From contig CBDATO010000001.1 of NCBI GenBank assembly GCA_965199805.1, positions 3,447,591 to 3,511,590 of the forward strand: DNA of 64,000 nt. Direction: 5' to 3'. A model generated the notes under the pieces. The model made no database searches and was not told the origin of the DNA. It saw only the letters and a program-made list of their open reading frames with translations. Below, one piece after another: positions 53,987 through 62,681 of this stretch; position 1 is the stretch's first letter, and each line of letters begins with the position of its first letter. Source of the stretch: DATAZK01 sp965199805. Its GTDB lineage: Bacteria; Actinomycetota; Actinomycetes; Frankiales; Frankiaceae. A program made the position numbers and the translations under genes.

Positions 53987-56698
53987 TCAGTCCGGTGTGG
54001 CGCTGATCCCGAAAAGATGCGGTTTTGATCGGGCCAGCGCGCTGAGCTGGTGCCGTGAGTTCACTCCGGCCTTGCCGTAGATGTTGCCCAGGTGGTAGCC
54101 GACGGTGCTCTGGGTGATGAACAGCTCCCGCGAGATCTGCGCGTAGCTCATCCCGGCCATCAGCAGGGTGAGCACGTCCTGCTCGCGTTCGGTCAGCTCA
54201 GCACCGCCCGGAAGGGTCTCAGCCGGTTTCGCCGTCTCGGCCGGTGCAGACCGGAGGGCACGAGCTGGCTGCAGGTAAGGCGATGCCCCGAGCCGGGCGT
54301 AGATCGCCTCGGCCTGCGAGAGCGAATCGTCTGCACCAGGCCGGCCGAGCGACCCGGCCAGGCGGGCGTGACAGGCCAGCAGATGCGCCCGGTACAGCGG
54401 CAGGTCCAGGTCAGCGTCCAGGGCAGCGAGCACGTGGGTCAGCGCACCGGACCGATCACCCCGCGCCTCGCAGCTGAGGCCCCGGTACCAGCACGACACC
54501 GCGGACGCCCAGGGTGCGGTGGGATGGATTTGCATGAGCCGAGCCGTTCCGGCGTCCGCTTCGTCGAGCCGGCCGGCCCAGATCAGCGCCGGCACGTAGT
54601 TCAGCAGCATCGTCGGGCTGGCGTTCGCCACGTCCGTGACCACGAAGGGCGTGCCGCGCAGCGAGTCGAGCACCCGGGCTTGATCGCTCGTGGAACCGCC
54701 GGCATGCGCCCGGACAAGCAGCGTGCCGAGGAAAAGCTGGCAGGCCTCATACCAGGGCGACTCGACAAGCAGCGCGCGCGCGCGAGCGATCGACACGTCG
54801 GCCTCAGCGAACCTACCCAGGCCGATGTCGGCGAGCGGCGCTACCGCAGCCGTCATTTGATGCGCCACCGGTCCACCGATGTCGAATGCCTGACGGAAGC
54901 TGACCCGCGCCCGACCCCACTCGCCCTCAAGCCATTGGGCCAACCCGAGCAGAGCGTGGAAGGAACCGGCGCCAAGGTCAGTGACCCCGTCGACGATGCG
55001 CCGCGTCGCCTCCCTCAAGTCATCCGTTGCTTCGCGGGTCAGGCCCATCGTGACCCGCAGGATCCCGCGGAACGCCAGTGCGCCGGTAGCCGGCAGCGGT
55101 ACGGCGTCAGCGGTGGGCAGCGCCGACAACTGCGTCAAAACGGGGCCGATTCCGTGTTGGCGAATGGAGATCTGGCTGGCGGCGACGAGATGGAGGCCAT
55201 TGAGGCCCGCGTCATCGACGTGTACGGATTCGGCCCGGACTATCGCGTCAGCAACCAACTCGCTGGGATGCCCCAAGCACAGCCGCGCCCAGGCGAGCAG
55301 CACCTCCACCCGGTAGCGCGCCCGGGAGAGGGTCGAGCCGACCGGGCTCGAAGCGATCGGCTCGAGCGCTTCGACGGCATCGCGGTAGCGGCGTTGCTGG
55401 ATCGCGTACTGCCCGAGCACCAGGGCACGCCAAAGCCTGTCATCGGCCGCACGCACGTCGTCGACGCTCGCCTCAAACGTAGAGAAGTCGAAGCTCAGCA
55501 CCTGGTCGTAGAGCGACTCGAGCCAGCGCCGTTCACGCTGCGCAGGGCCCGGAGTGAGCGCACTTGCCCAGCGCAAATACTGCGCTGCCTGCCGGAACGA
55601 CCGCCGGGCGTACAAATCGCCGGCGTACGCCTCCAACTCCTCGGCCAAACCACTGTCGTACTGCTCGGCCGCCGCCATCCGATGCTGAAGGGCTGCCGCG
55701 CGCGTCGCCACCAGGGTCGCCGCTTGCGAGTGAAAGGAGCGAAGTTGCGACAGCGGCGTTTGTTGATGCACCGACGCGCGGATCAGGGCATGGGACGGGC
55801 GGAGCTGCATCGGGCCGTCCACCCGGCGCACGTCGACCAAGCGGGCCTCGTCCAGCTCTTGCGCCCGCGTTGCCGGCTCCTCGATGCCTGCAACCGCGAC
55901 GATGAGCGCGAGCGGATTCCAACCGGAGCCGAGCACGCACGCGGCACGCAGCAGCGTCAGGGCGTCGGGGTCGAGCCGCCCGGTGCGGCCCGCGATTGAG
56001 CGGGCAAACATGGCAGGCGCCGGCAGCATCCCCGCCGTCGAGAGCTCGGCCAGTTCGTTCTCGGCCAGCAGCGTCGTGATGTAGAGCGGGTTCCCGTCGG
56101 TGTGTTCATACAGCCGCTGCGCGATCTCGTCTGTGAGCTGCGGCCACCGCACGCGCGCCACCTCGGCGACCTGTGCGGGCGTCAGTCCGGTCAAAACGAT
56201 CCGGTCGGCAACGCCGCGGCTGCTCACCCAGCGCTGCCAACCCGCGAATGCCTCAGCGGGCAGCGGCCGGGTGCCGACCGCGACCAGCATCTGATCCCCT
56301 GAAGTACGCCGCAGGAGCCAGAGCAATGCCTCGACCGACTCCGGGTCCGCCCAATGCAGATCGTCAGCCACCAGCAGCACCGGCCCGCGAAGGGCCAGAA
56401 CGTCAAGGCGGTCCTGCAGCGCCTGCGCACCCAGCCGCGGTGATGGCTCGCCGCCGCCTGCGGGACGCGGCGGATCGACTCCCCATTGCGCCAGCAACGT
56501 GAAAGGCAATTGGTCGCCCTCGAGCCCGTCCGCCCGCAGCACCTGGAAATCGCCAGCCGCCGCGACCAGCTCCTCCAGCAGGGCTGTCTTACCGACGCCA
56601 GCCCCGCCCTCGATCAGCAGCAGCGACGGTTCTCCCGCCCGCGCTCGATTGAGGCAGGACTTGAGCCGATCGAGTTCGGTGCGATTCCATGCCGGCAT
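53987..56698 (-). CDS. LuxR-type LAL transcription regulator, intact
   Basis: The 903-residue protein has Walker A (GGAGVGKT, residues ~31-38), Walker B (VLLVADDLHWAD, ~108), a long helical repeat region, and a C-terminal LuxR HTH (LTEREQDVLTLLMAGMSYAQISRELFITQSTVGYHLGNIYGKAGV). The HTH is nearly identical to that of the left-cluster regulator, including the recognition helix, so both should bind the same site. ATG 56698 follows AGGGA. It is the only undamaged LAL gene of the three. Confidence 0.9.
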   Translation of the reverse strand: MPAWNRTELDRLKSCLNRARAGEPSLLLIEGGAGVGKTALLEELVAAAGDFQVLRADGLEGDQLPFTLLAQWGVDPPRPAGGGEPSPRLGAQALQDRLDVLALRGPVLLVADDLHWADPESVEALLWLLRRTSGDQMLVAVGTRPLPAEAFAGWQRWVSSRGVADRIVLTGLTPAQVAEVARVRWPQLTDEIAQRLYEHTDGNPLYITTLLAENELAELSTAGMLPAPAMFARSIAGRTGRLDPDALTLLRAACVLGSGWNPLALIVAVAGIEEPATRAQELDEARLVDVRRVDGPMQLRPSHALIRASVHQQTPLSQLRSFHSQAATLVATRAAALQHRMAAAEQYDSGLAEELEAYAGDLYARRSFRQAAQYLRWASALTPGPAQRERRWLESLYDQVLSFDFSTFEASVDDVRAADDRLWRALVLGQYAIQQRRYRDAVEALEPIASSPVGSTLSRARYRVEVLLAWARLCLGHPSELVADAIVRAESVHVDDAGLNGLHLVAASQISIRQHGIGPVLTQLSALPTADAVPLPATGALAFRGILRVTMGLTREATDDLREATRRIVDGVTDLGAGSFHALLGLAQWLEGEWGRARVSFRQAFDIGGPVAHQMTAAVAPLADIGLGRFAEADVSIARARALLVESPWYEACQLFLGTLLVRAHAGGSTSDQARVLDSLRGTPFVVTDVANASPTMLLNYVPALIWAGRLDEADAGTARLMQIHPTAPWASAVSCWYRGLSCEARGDRSGALTHVLAALDADLDLPLYRAHLLACHARLAGSLGRPGADDSLSQAEAIYARLGASPYLQPARALRSAPAETAKPAETLPGGAELTEREQDVLTLLMAGMSYAQISRELFITQSTVGYHLGNIYGKAGVNSRHQLSALARSKPHLFGISATPD

Positions 56699-56833
56699 GT
56701 GGGTCCCTTACTGCGGTGCGCGCCAACTGCAGTCGACAGCAACATCATCCGCCAGGAGTGCGCCGAATCACGCGATGCTGTCACCGCTGCGGAACGCGGC
56801 CCCGGCATGGCGCCAGGTGCCAACCACGACGGT

Positions 56834-56857
56834 GGACTGTGTATTTCTCCTAGGGCG
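56834..56857 (+). promoter_or_regulatory. Shared 24-nt motif, copy 6
   Basis: It reads GGACTG, nine bases, then CCTAGGGCG; this is the best match to the consensus. The next plus-strand start is about 311 nt away, farther than for any other copy, so it may drive a long leader, a small RNA or a lost gene. Confidence 0.65.
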
Positions 56858-57168
56858 ACGCTACTTGGGCGATCAGTCGATGCGAGAGTGATCAGAACTC
56901 ATCCGCTCCTCGAGCGTCGCGTCCGAGCAAACGTTCGCCTAGGCGCGTACTCGACTCTAAGGCGAGGCAGTCGGCGCAGCGCGCCTTTGCGAGTCCACTT
57001 TTGGCGTCGTGCGACGGCTGGTGGACGGTCCGCAGGACATGGTCTGCCGGGACGTCGATCGGTCAACGCCACACTGTCCCGAGGAGTCACTGTCGACTCG
57101 CGGGATGCTGATTGAGCACGCTCGGCCAGCGCCTGAGAACCCAGGCCCCGGTCCGCCGTCCCGACCCT
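56858..57168. other. Leader or intergenic stretch between motif and acyltransferase
   Basis: No convincing gene is visible. An open TTG frame from about 57110 (LSTLGQRLRTQAPVRRPDP) joins the acyltransferase frame and could be a longer N-terminus. A second CCTAGG (56938) lacks the left block of the motif. Confidence 0.3.
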
Positions 57169-59101
57169 ATGGGACGGCTTCCAGGACTGGACGGGTTGCG
57201 GGCCTTGGCGGTGATGGCAGTCGTACTGTTCCATCTCGACTCTGCTTTGATTCCAGGCGGTTTTCTCGGGGTCGATCTTTTTTGGTGATCAGCGGCTTTC
57301 TGATTACGCGGCTGCTCCTCCTTCGGCTCGCCGAACATGGCGCCTTGCGCATCGGGCGCTTCTACCGGCGGCGGGTCAGGCGATTGGTTCCGACCGTCAC
57401 CGTGCTGATCGTCGCCGTCGTCATCGCCTGCCTACGGGTGTGGCGCGACGAACTCGCCACGCGGCCTGGAAGCGTGATCTCGAGCCTGGGCTACGTGACC
57501 AACTGGTGGCTGGTCGGTGCACACGAGTCTTACTTCGTTAGCGCTGGGCGCCCGCCCATGCTGCAGCACCTGTGGTCGCTGGCCATCGAAGAGCAGTACT
57601 ACTCACTGTGGCCGGGCCTGATCGCGCTGGTGACTGGACTGGTGTGGAAGCGCCATCCGGGGCGTCCGGTAGTGTCCGGCGCGTCGCCCTCCTGGGGCTG
57701 GCGCTCTTTGCCTCATCGAAGGCGGCGATGGCCTTCATCGCGATCGTTGGCGATGTCCCCTACGAGAGCGATCCTCCCGTGTCTACTTCGGCACCGACAC
57801 CCACGGCATGGGTCTCTTCCCCGGTTCCGCACTGGGTGCCTGCAGCGTGCTGATGCTGAGCCTGCAGGACCGCACAGGCCGGAACGAGGTCACCAGCAGC
57901 CGGTCCCGAAAGTTCTGGCGATCGCGGCGTCGTGGAGTGCTGATGTTGCAGCTGCCGGTTGCCTAGCGGCCGTGAGCTGGAAGTTCCTTCACCAGAGTGA
58001 ATACGAGCCCGGGCTCTACCGGGGCGGGTTCCTGATCTTTGACTCGTTTGCCGCTGTCGTCATCTGGGTCATCGTGTCCGGGCGCAGCAAGCTCGGCTGG
58101 TTGTTGCAGCGGCCGATCCTGCGGGGGATCGGACAGCGCTCGTACTCGATCTACCTGTGGCATTGGCCCGTGGTGGTGGTGACCCGCCCCGGGATCGATG
58201 TCAGCGGACCCAGCTGGGTGATTCAGCTTGCCCGGCTCGGCCTCATCCTGCTGCTCGCCGAAGCCAGCTACCGGCTGGTGGAGCGCCCCGTCCGGACGGG
58301 ACGGTGGGAGGTGCCGCGGCCACGCCTCCGGGTCGGCCGGATCGAAGAGCTGCGGCCGGTGCTGGGTGTGTTGACGGGGTTGACCCGCTTGGCGGTGCTA
58401 CTGGCGGCCGCCCCGTCCAGCTCCGCGCATGCGTCGAACGGCGCCTCCGGATCCAGCCTCATTCCGTCGGTGGGCGCGCCCTCGAGCGCCGGCCCGTCAA
58501 CTCATCCGACCTTGCCGTGAGCCTTACCCAGGGCCTCGACGACGCCTTTAGCGCGACTCTCCACCCAAGCCTCGCCGAAGGTGGCCAGGGGTCGCGTCGT
58601 CCTGAGCCCGTCGTCCGCGCCGCTCGACGGCGGCGGAACCTTGCACATCAGTGCGTTTGGTGACTCGGCGCTGCACCGTTCCTCGTTGCCCTGGATAGCC
58701 ATGTAATCGTCAACGCCGTGGAGGGGGTGCAGGCCTACGTCGTGTTGAACACCATCGCTGCCGACCGCTCTGCCAGTCAGCTCGCCCCCAACGTAGTAAT
58801 CCACCTCGGCAACAACGGGGTGATCAACCCGTCCCAGCTGACTGAGGTCCTGGCGCAACTGAGCGACCGGAGGCGAATCATCGTGGTCAATGACCACGTG
58901 CCGCGCGACTGGCAAACCAGCAACAACCTGACCATCCGCGACGTCACGTCTCGCTTCCAGAATGTCACCCTGATCGATTGGAACGCGATCGCTGACGCCA
59001 ACCCCAGCTGGTTCTACAGTGATGGGTTGCATCTCAGCCGAGCGGGTGCCACTGCGTACGCCCAACTCGTGCTCCGTACCGCCAACGGTATGGGGCATTG
59101 A
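57169..59101 (+). pseudogene. Acyltransferase-3 with C-terminal SGNH domain (OafA-like), frameshifted
   Basis: ATG 57169 begins LPGLDGLRALAVMAVVLFHLD, the acyltransferase-3 signature. A lost T in a T-run near 57284 shifts it to VISGFLITRLLLLRL. The membrane domain continues (HLWSLAIEEQYYSLWP), is garbled from about 57690 to 57950, and resumes (VSWKFLHQSEYEPGLYRG, SIYLWHWPVVV). The SGNH block GDS is at about 58663, and after one more shift HLGNNGVINPSQL and SDGLHLSRAGATAYAQL complete the domain. The intact enzyme would O-acylate a surface glycan. Confidence 0.7.
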
Positions 59102-59159
59102 TGAGCCGGGATCGATATATCTGTGGTTGCTTCTTAGCCACTGCCCGGTAGCGGTTACG

Positions 59160-60386
59160 GTGCTTGGTGTGGCCGCAGCGGAGATCGCTCAGCTGAGCTG
59201 GGTAGCAGCGGCTGCCGTAGCTGCTCCGCTGGCCGCATCAGGGCTGCGCCGATGGGTCGTGCCGGGTGTGGTGATCGAGCTGGTCCTCGGCGTCGTGCTG
59301 GGGCCCACCGTGCTGGGCTGGATCAGCCCCAGCGGGCAACTCCTTCAATTCGCCGATTTCGGTCTGGCCATGCTGATGTTTCTGGCAGGGCTGGAGCTGG
59401 AGGTGGCATTGATGCGCGGCCGGCGCCTCGGGTTGGCGGTGGGGTCATGGGGCGGCTCGTTACTGGGCGGCCTTGCCGTTGCCGGCATCTTGCTGCTCGC
59501 CGGACATCGTCACGGCGAGATCGTGATCGGCCTGTCGTTGACGACCACGGCGCTTGGAACGCTGGTACCAATCCTAAGGGATGCGGAGCTACTGGACGCG
59601 CCCTTCGGACGAACCATGCTCGCGTTAGGGACCGTCGGGGAGTTCGGTCCGATCGTGTTGATCGCGTTGTTGCTGGGGGGCGAACGACCGGTGCTGACGG
59701 CCGCCCTACTCGCCGGATTCGGTGTATTGGCACTCCTATTTGCCGTGGCCGCCGGCCGTCCATGGGGTCGCTCAGTGACGGAGCCGCTGGCGCGCGGCCT
59801 GCGCTCCAGCGCTCAGCTACCCGTTCGGGTCGCAATGCTTCTGGTGATCCTGCTCGTCTTCCTGGCCAGTCGGCTCGGACTCGACGTTCTGCTCGGTGCA
59901 TTCGCTGCCGGGGTCATCGTCCGAGTCGCCATCGCCGGACGCGAGCAAACGTCCGAAATCGTGTTGTTCCAGGAGAAGTTGGAAGCGGTCGGTTTCGGGG
60001 TCTTCGTCCCGGTCTTCTTTATCATCAGTGGGGCCAAGCTCAACCTGAAGTCCTTCGCCCATCACCCCCGAGCCCTCGCCGTGATTCCGCTATACGTTGC
60101 GCTGCTCCTGCTTGTCCGCGGGTTGCCGACCATGCTTGCCTACCGGCGGGTGCTGCCGCGCGAGCGGGCCGCTCTCGCCTTCCTCTCGGCGACGGGCCTT
60201 CCGCTCATCGTGGTCATCACGACCATCGGCAGCACGAATGGATATGTCGCCACTCAGACGGCGGCTGCCCTGGTCACCGCGGGCGTCATTACCGTGCTGG
60301 CATTTCCCGCCGCGGCAATGCGCCTGATGTCGAGACCTCAGGCCACGCCGGCTGCCACGACCGACGCGGGCACCGACTCGCTCTGA
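59160..60386 (+). CDS. CPA2-family cation/proton antiporter
   Basis: The protein of about 408 residues from GTG 59160 (the frame opens at 59019, inside the acyltransferase) has the Na_H_Exchanger layout with about 12 helices. Typical motifs are VIELVLGVVLGPTVLGW, FLAGLELE, TTTALGTLVPILRD, GEFGPIVLI and VFFIISGAKLNL. It exchanges Na+ or K+ for H+ across the membrane. It lacks a RCK/KTN domain. The start is uncertain because no strong ribosome binding site is visible. Confidence 0.8.
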   Translation: MLGVAAAEIAQLSWVAAAAVAAPLAASGLRRWVVPGVVIELVLGVVLGPTVLGWISPSGQLLQFADFGLAMLMFLAGLELEVALMRGRRLGLAVGSWGGSLLGGLAVAGILLLAGHRHGEIVIGLSLTTTALGTLVPILRDAELLDAPFGRTMLALGTVGEFGPIVLIALLLGGERPVLTAALLAGFGVLALLFAVAAGRPWGRSVTEPLARGLRSSAQLPVRVAMLLVILLVFLASRLGLDVLLGAFAAGVIVRVAIAGREQTSEIVLFQEKLEAVGFGVFVPVFFIISGAKLNLKSFAHHPRALAVIPLYVALLLLVRGLPTMLAYRRVLPRERAALAFLSATGLPLIVVITTIGSTNGYVATQTAAALVTAGVITVLAFPAAAMRLMSRPQATPAATTDAGTDSL

Positions 60387-60442
60387 CGTGGCCGCCGTCG
60401 TCAGCGGGTGTAGCCGTAGCGCCGTCGGCTGATGGCTGAGCA

Positions 60443-60466
60443 GGACTGTGAGTATCTCCCAGGGTC
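60443..60466 (+). promoter_or_regulatory. Shared 24-nt motif, copy 7
   Basis: It reads GGACTG, nine bases, then CCCAGGGTC. It ends 30 nt before the GTG of the Ig-like repeat protein gene. Confidence 0.65.
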
Positions 60467-60496
60467 AGATGCGCTGAAACGTCAGACGATTGTCCC

Positions 60497-61798
60497 GTGA
60501 ACGCGCGACGGGTCGTCTTGGGTAGATCGATGGTGGGCAAGACTTGGCGCGCCGGCACAGTTGCCGCAGCGGTGGCTGCGGTATTGGTCTTGGCGTTACC
60601 CGGTCATGCCCACGGGTCAGACGCATCAGTGACGCAACCGGTGACAAGCTCATGCACAGCGACGCCGCAGACCGGCCCAACTGGCCGCTGCACGATCAGG
60701 CCCGGGTTGCGATCGCGTGCAGTGCCATCGCGGACTTCACCCGCGTGCTGGGCAAGCTGGACCTGCCCCTGCAGGGCGATGTCTTCACCGACTGGTTTAC
60801 GACTATCGGGGTCACCCGCTATTCAGAATGGAAGACGAAGATCAGCCCGCCCCCATAATTTTCGGTCAACCCACCGGCGATTCGGTCGTCCAGACGGCCA
60901 ACGACCCCACCCAGGTCGAGGCGTTCGTCGAAACCGCACCGCACGGTTCGGGCGTGAATCTTTACGCCGCCCGGCAGACAACCTGGTGGCGTGAACCGGT
61001 CTCCTGGACCGCGACGTTGCCACCGGACGCGACGGGCTCCGTCCAGTGCGACGAGGTCGTCGCAGGCGGGGGCAAGCGGCCGCTCGGTTCGGCACAGATC
61101 AGCAACGGTCGCGCCGTCCTGAAGAACCCGGATGCGCCACTACCGGTCGGACGGCATTCGATCGAGGTGTCGTTCGGCGGTGACAATCGTTATGCAGCTG
61201 CGAGGTCGCAGCCGCAAACGGTCGAGATCTCACGAGCGGACGCAGCCGCGACATTGAACGTTCACGCCGAATTCACCACTACCGACCGCGATGTCCAGCT
61301 GAGCGCGCTCGTGCCGTCCGATGCGACCGGCCAGGTGCGCTTCGAGGCGACTGAACGGACGGGTCGTCGCGTGCTGGGATCTGCCGACGTAGTCAACGGT
61401 CGGGCTTTCCTTGATTACCCCGCCCGACAGCTGTTGGCCGGTGATTCCAAGGTGATGGCTGTATACGCCGGAGACTCCCACTACCTGGAGTCGGCCACCC
61501 CCGACGCTCCGCTCTTCGTTTACGCCGTCGTGCCATCAAGCCCCAAGGTTGTCTTTGGTCAGGACACCGAGTGGAAAACAGTGTTTCCAGCCAAGTTCGA
61601 CGCGTCGACGGTGGTCTTTACCGTTCAGCTTCCGGGCCGCAGCGTGCGCGTCGGCAAGGCCCTATTGGTCAATGGGGAGGCCACGTTCCGGATCTCCACC
61701 TCGGGGCTCGGAAGGGGAACGTTCAAGGTCATCGCCACGCTCAACCGCTGGAATCCGACCGCCTCGTCACCGCCCCGGAAACCATCACCGTTAGCTGA
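60497..61798 (+). pseudogene. Secreted Ig-like repeat protein, frameshifted
   Basis: GTG 60497 encodes a signal peptide (AGTVAAAVAAVLVLALPGHAHG). The next frame holds RPNWPLHDQARVAIACSAIADFTRVLGKLDLPLQGDVF, and the third two Ig-like (Big_3_5-type) repeats with the hallmarks PPDATGSVQCDE...LGSAQISNGRAVL...VSFGGDNRYAAA and PSDATGQVRFEA...LGSADVVNGRAFL...VYAGDSHYLES. A last shift near 61765 gives VTAPETITVS and the stop at 61798. Such repeats usually form surface stalks. Confidence 0.65.
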
Positions 61799-61851
61799 AC
61801 GCGGCCACCGGCCGACATCACACCCCGCCGTCTACTCATCTGGAGACACCT

Positions 61852-62259
61852 ATGACCGCCGTCACCGAGCAGACCCGCTCAATGCTCACCGCGGTATTTG
61901 CCACCTGGCAAAGTGCTCAAGACCCGCAGCCGTTCGTGGCGGCGCTCGCCGACGATCTGGTTTGGACCGTCACCGGCACGTCACCGCTCTCCGGTACCTA
62001 TCGCAGCAAACAGGAGTACCTCACCAACGTCCTGCATCCGCTAACCCAGCGCTTGCAGGTCCTCCCGACGCTGGTGCTCAAACGACTCCTGGTCGACGGG
62101 GAGTGGGCGGCAGCGCATCTGGAAGGTTACGCCGCCGGGCGACGCGCAGAAAACTACGACATGGAGTACGCCTGGCTTATCCAGGTCGGTGACCACAAGA
62201 TCCGTCAGGTGATCGGCTTCTACGACTCGGCCAAGGTCAACGCGCTGTTCGCCCCATGA
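61852..62259 (+). CDS. SnoaL/NTF2-like protein
   Basis: The 135-residue protein fits the SnoaL-like cone fold: an N-terminal helix (LTAVFATWQSAQDPQPFVAAL), ADDLVWTVTGTSPLSGTYRSKQEYLTNVLHPL, and the beta-sheet end (YDMEYAWLIQVGDHKIRQVIGFYDSAKVNALF). Members are ketosteroid-isomerase-like enzymes or ligand binders; the ligand is unknown. ATG 61852 follows GGAGA. It lies 53 nt after the Ig-like gene and probably shares its transcript. Confidence 0.75.
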   Translation: MTAVTEQTRSMLTAVFATWQSAQDPQPFVAALADDLVWTVTGTSPLSGTYRSKQEYLTNVLHPLTQRLQVLPTLVLKRLLVDGEWAAAHLEGYAAGRRAENYDMEYAWLIQVGDHKIRQVIGFYDSAKVNALFAP

Positions 62260-62570
62260 ACGGACAGCGGAGCTGACCCTTCCGCCCTGTGCCTGCTGCC
62301 CATCGCCATGCCGCGGCCGGCGTTCACCCCATCGCCTTGATGGGACACCGGTCGGGCCGCAAGGTCAATCCATGGCATTTCGATTGGCTGCAAGCCTGCC
62401 ACAGAGGTGGCCGTCACTCTCGGGTGAGTGACCGACCACTGAACAGGCTCTGGCCGGGTCAGCCCGTGTTGTAGATGACCCCGGCGTCACTGGCGCCGCC
62501 AGAGGTGTTCAGACGCTTGCCGGCGCCACGGTGGCTGCCCCGGTCGGAGGACCGCTGCCCCTGCGGCACT
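62260..62570. other. Intergenic stretch, nothing supported
   Basis: There is no gene-like frame. It ends at motif copy 8. Confidence 0.3.
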
Positions 62571-62594
62571 GCACTGTCAATTATTCCTAGGGTC
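62571..62594 (+). promoter_or_regulatory. Shared 24-nt motif, copy 8
   Basis: It reads GCACTG, nine bases, then CCTAGGGTC. It ends 87 nt before the ATG of the second glycine-rich lipoprotein. Confidence 0.6.
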
Positions 62595-62681
62595 GGCAGG
62601 CCATGCGTGCCCGAAGGTTGGGGAGCAGCACACGCTTAGATTTCGTCGCGTCCAGCGGGCGTCGAAAGAGGAAGAGGAATC

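Noticed and set aside
56936..56945. Second CCTAGG between the LAL gene and the acyltransferase
   Set aside because: The left block is absent and the flanks do not align with the other copies.
1192..62594. The 24-nt motif as a plain sigma-70 or ECF -35/-10 pair
   Set aside because: The blocks are only 10 nt apart, and the bases 16-17 nt after GGACT are not conserved as a CGT-type -10.
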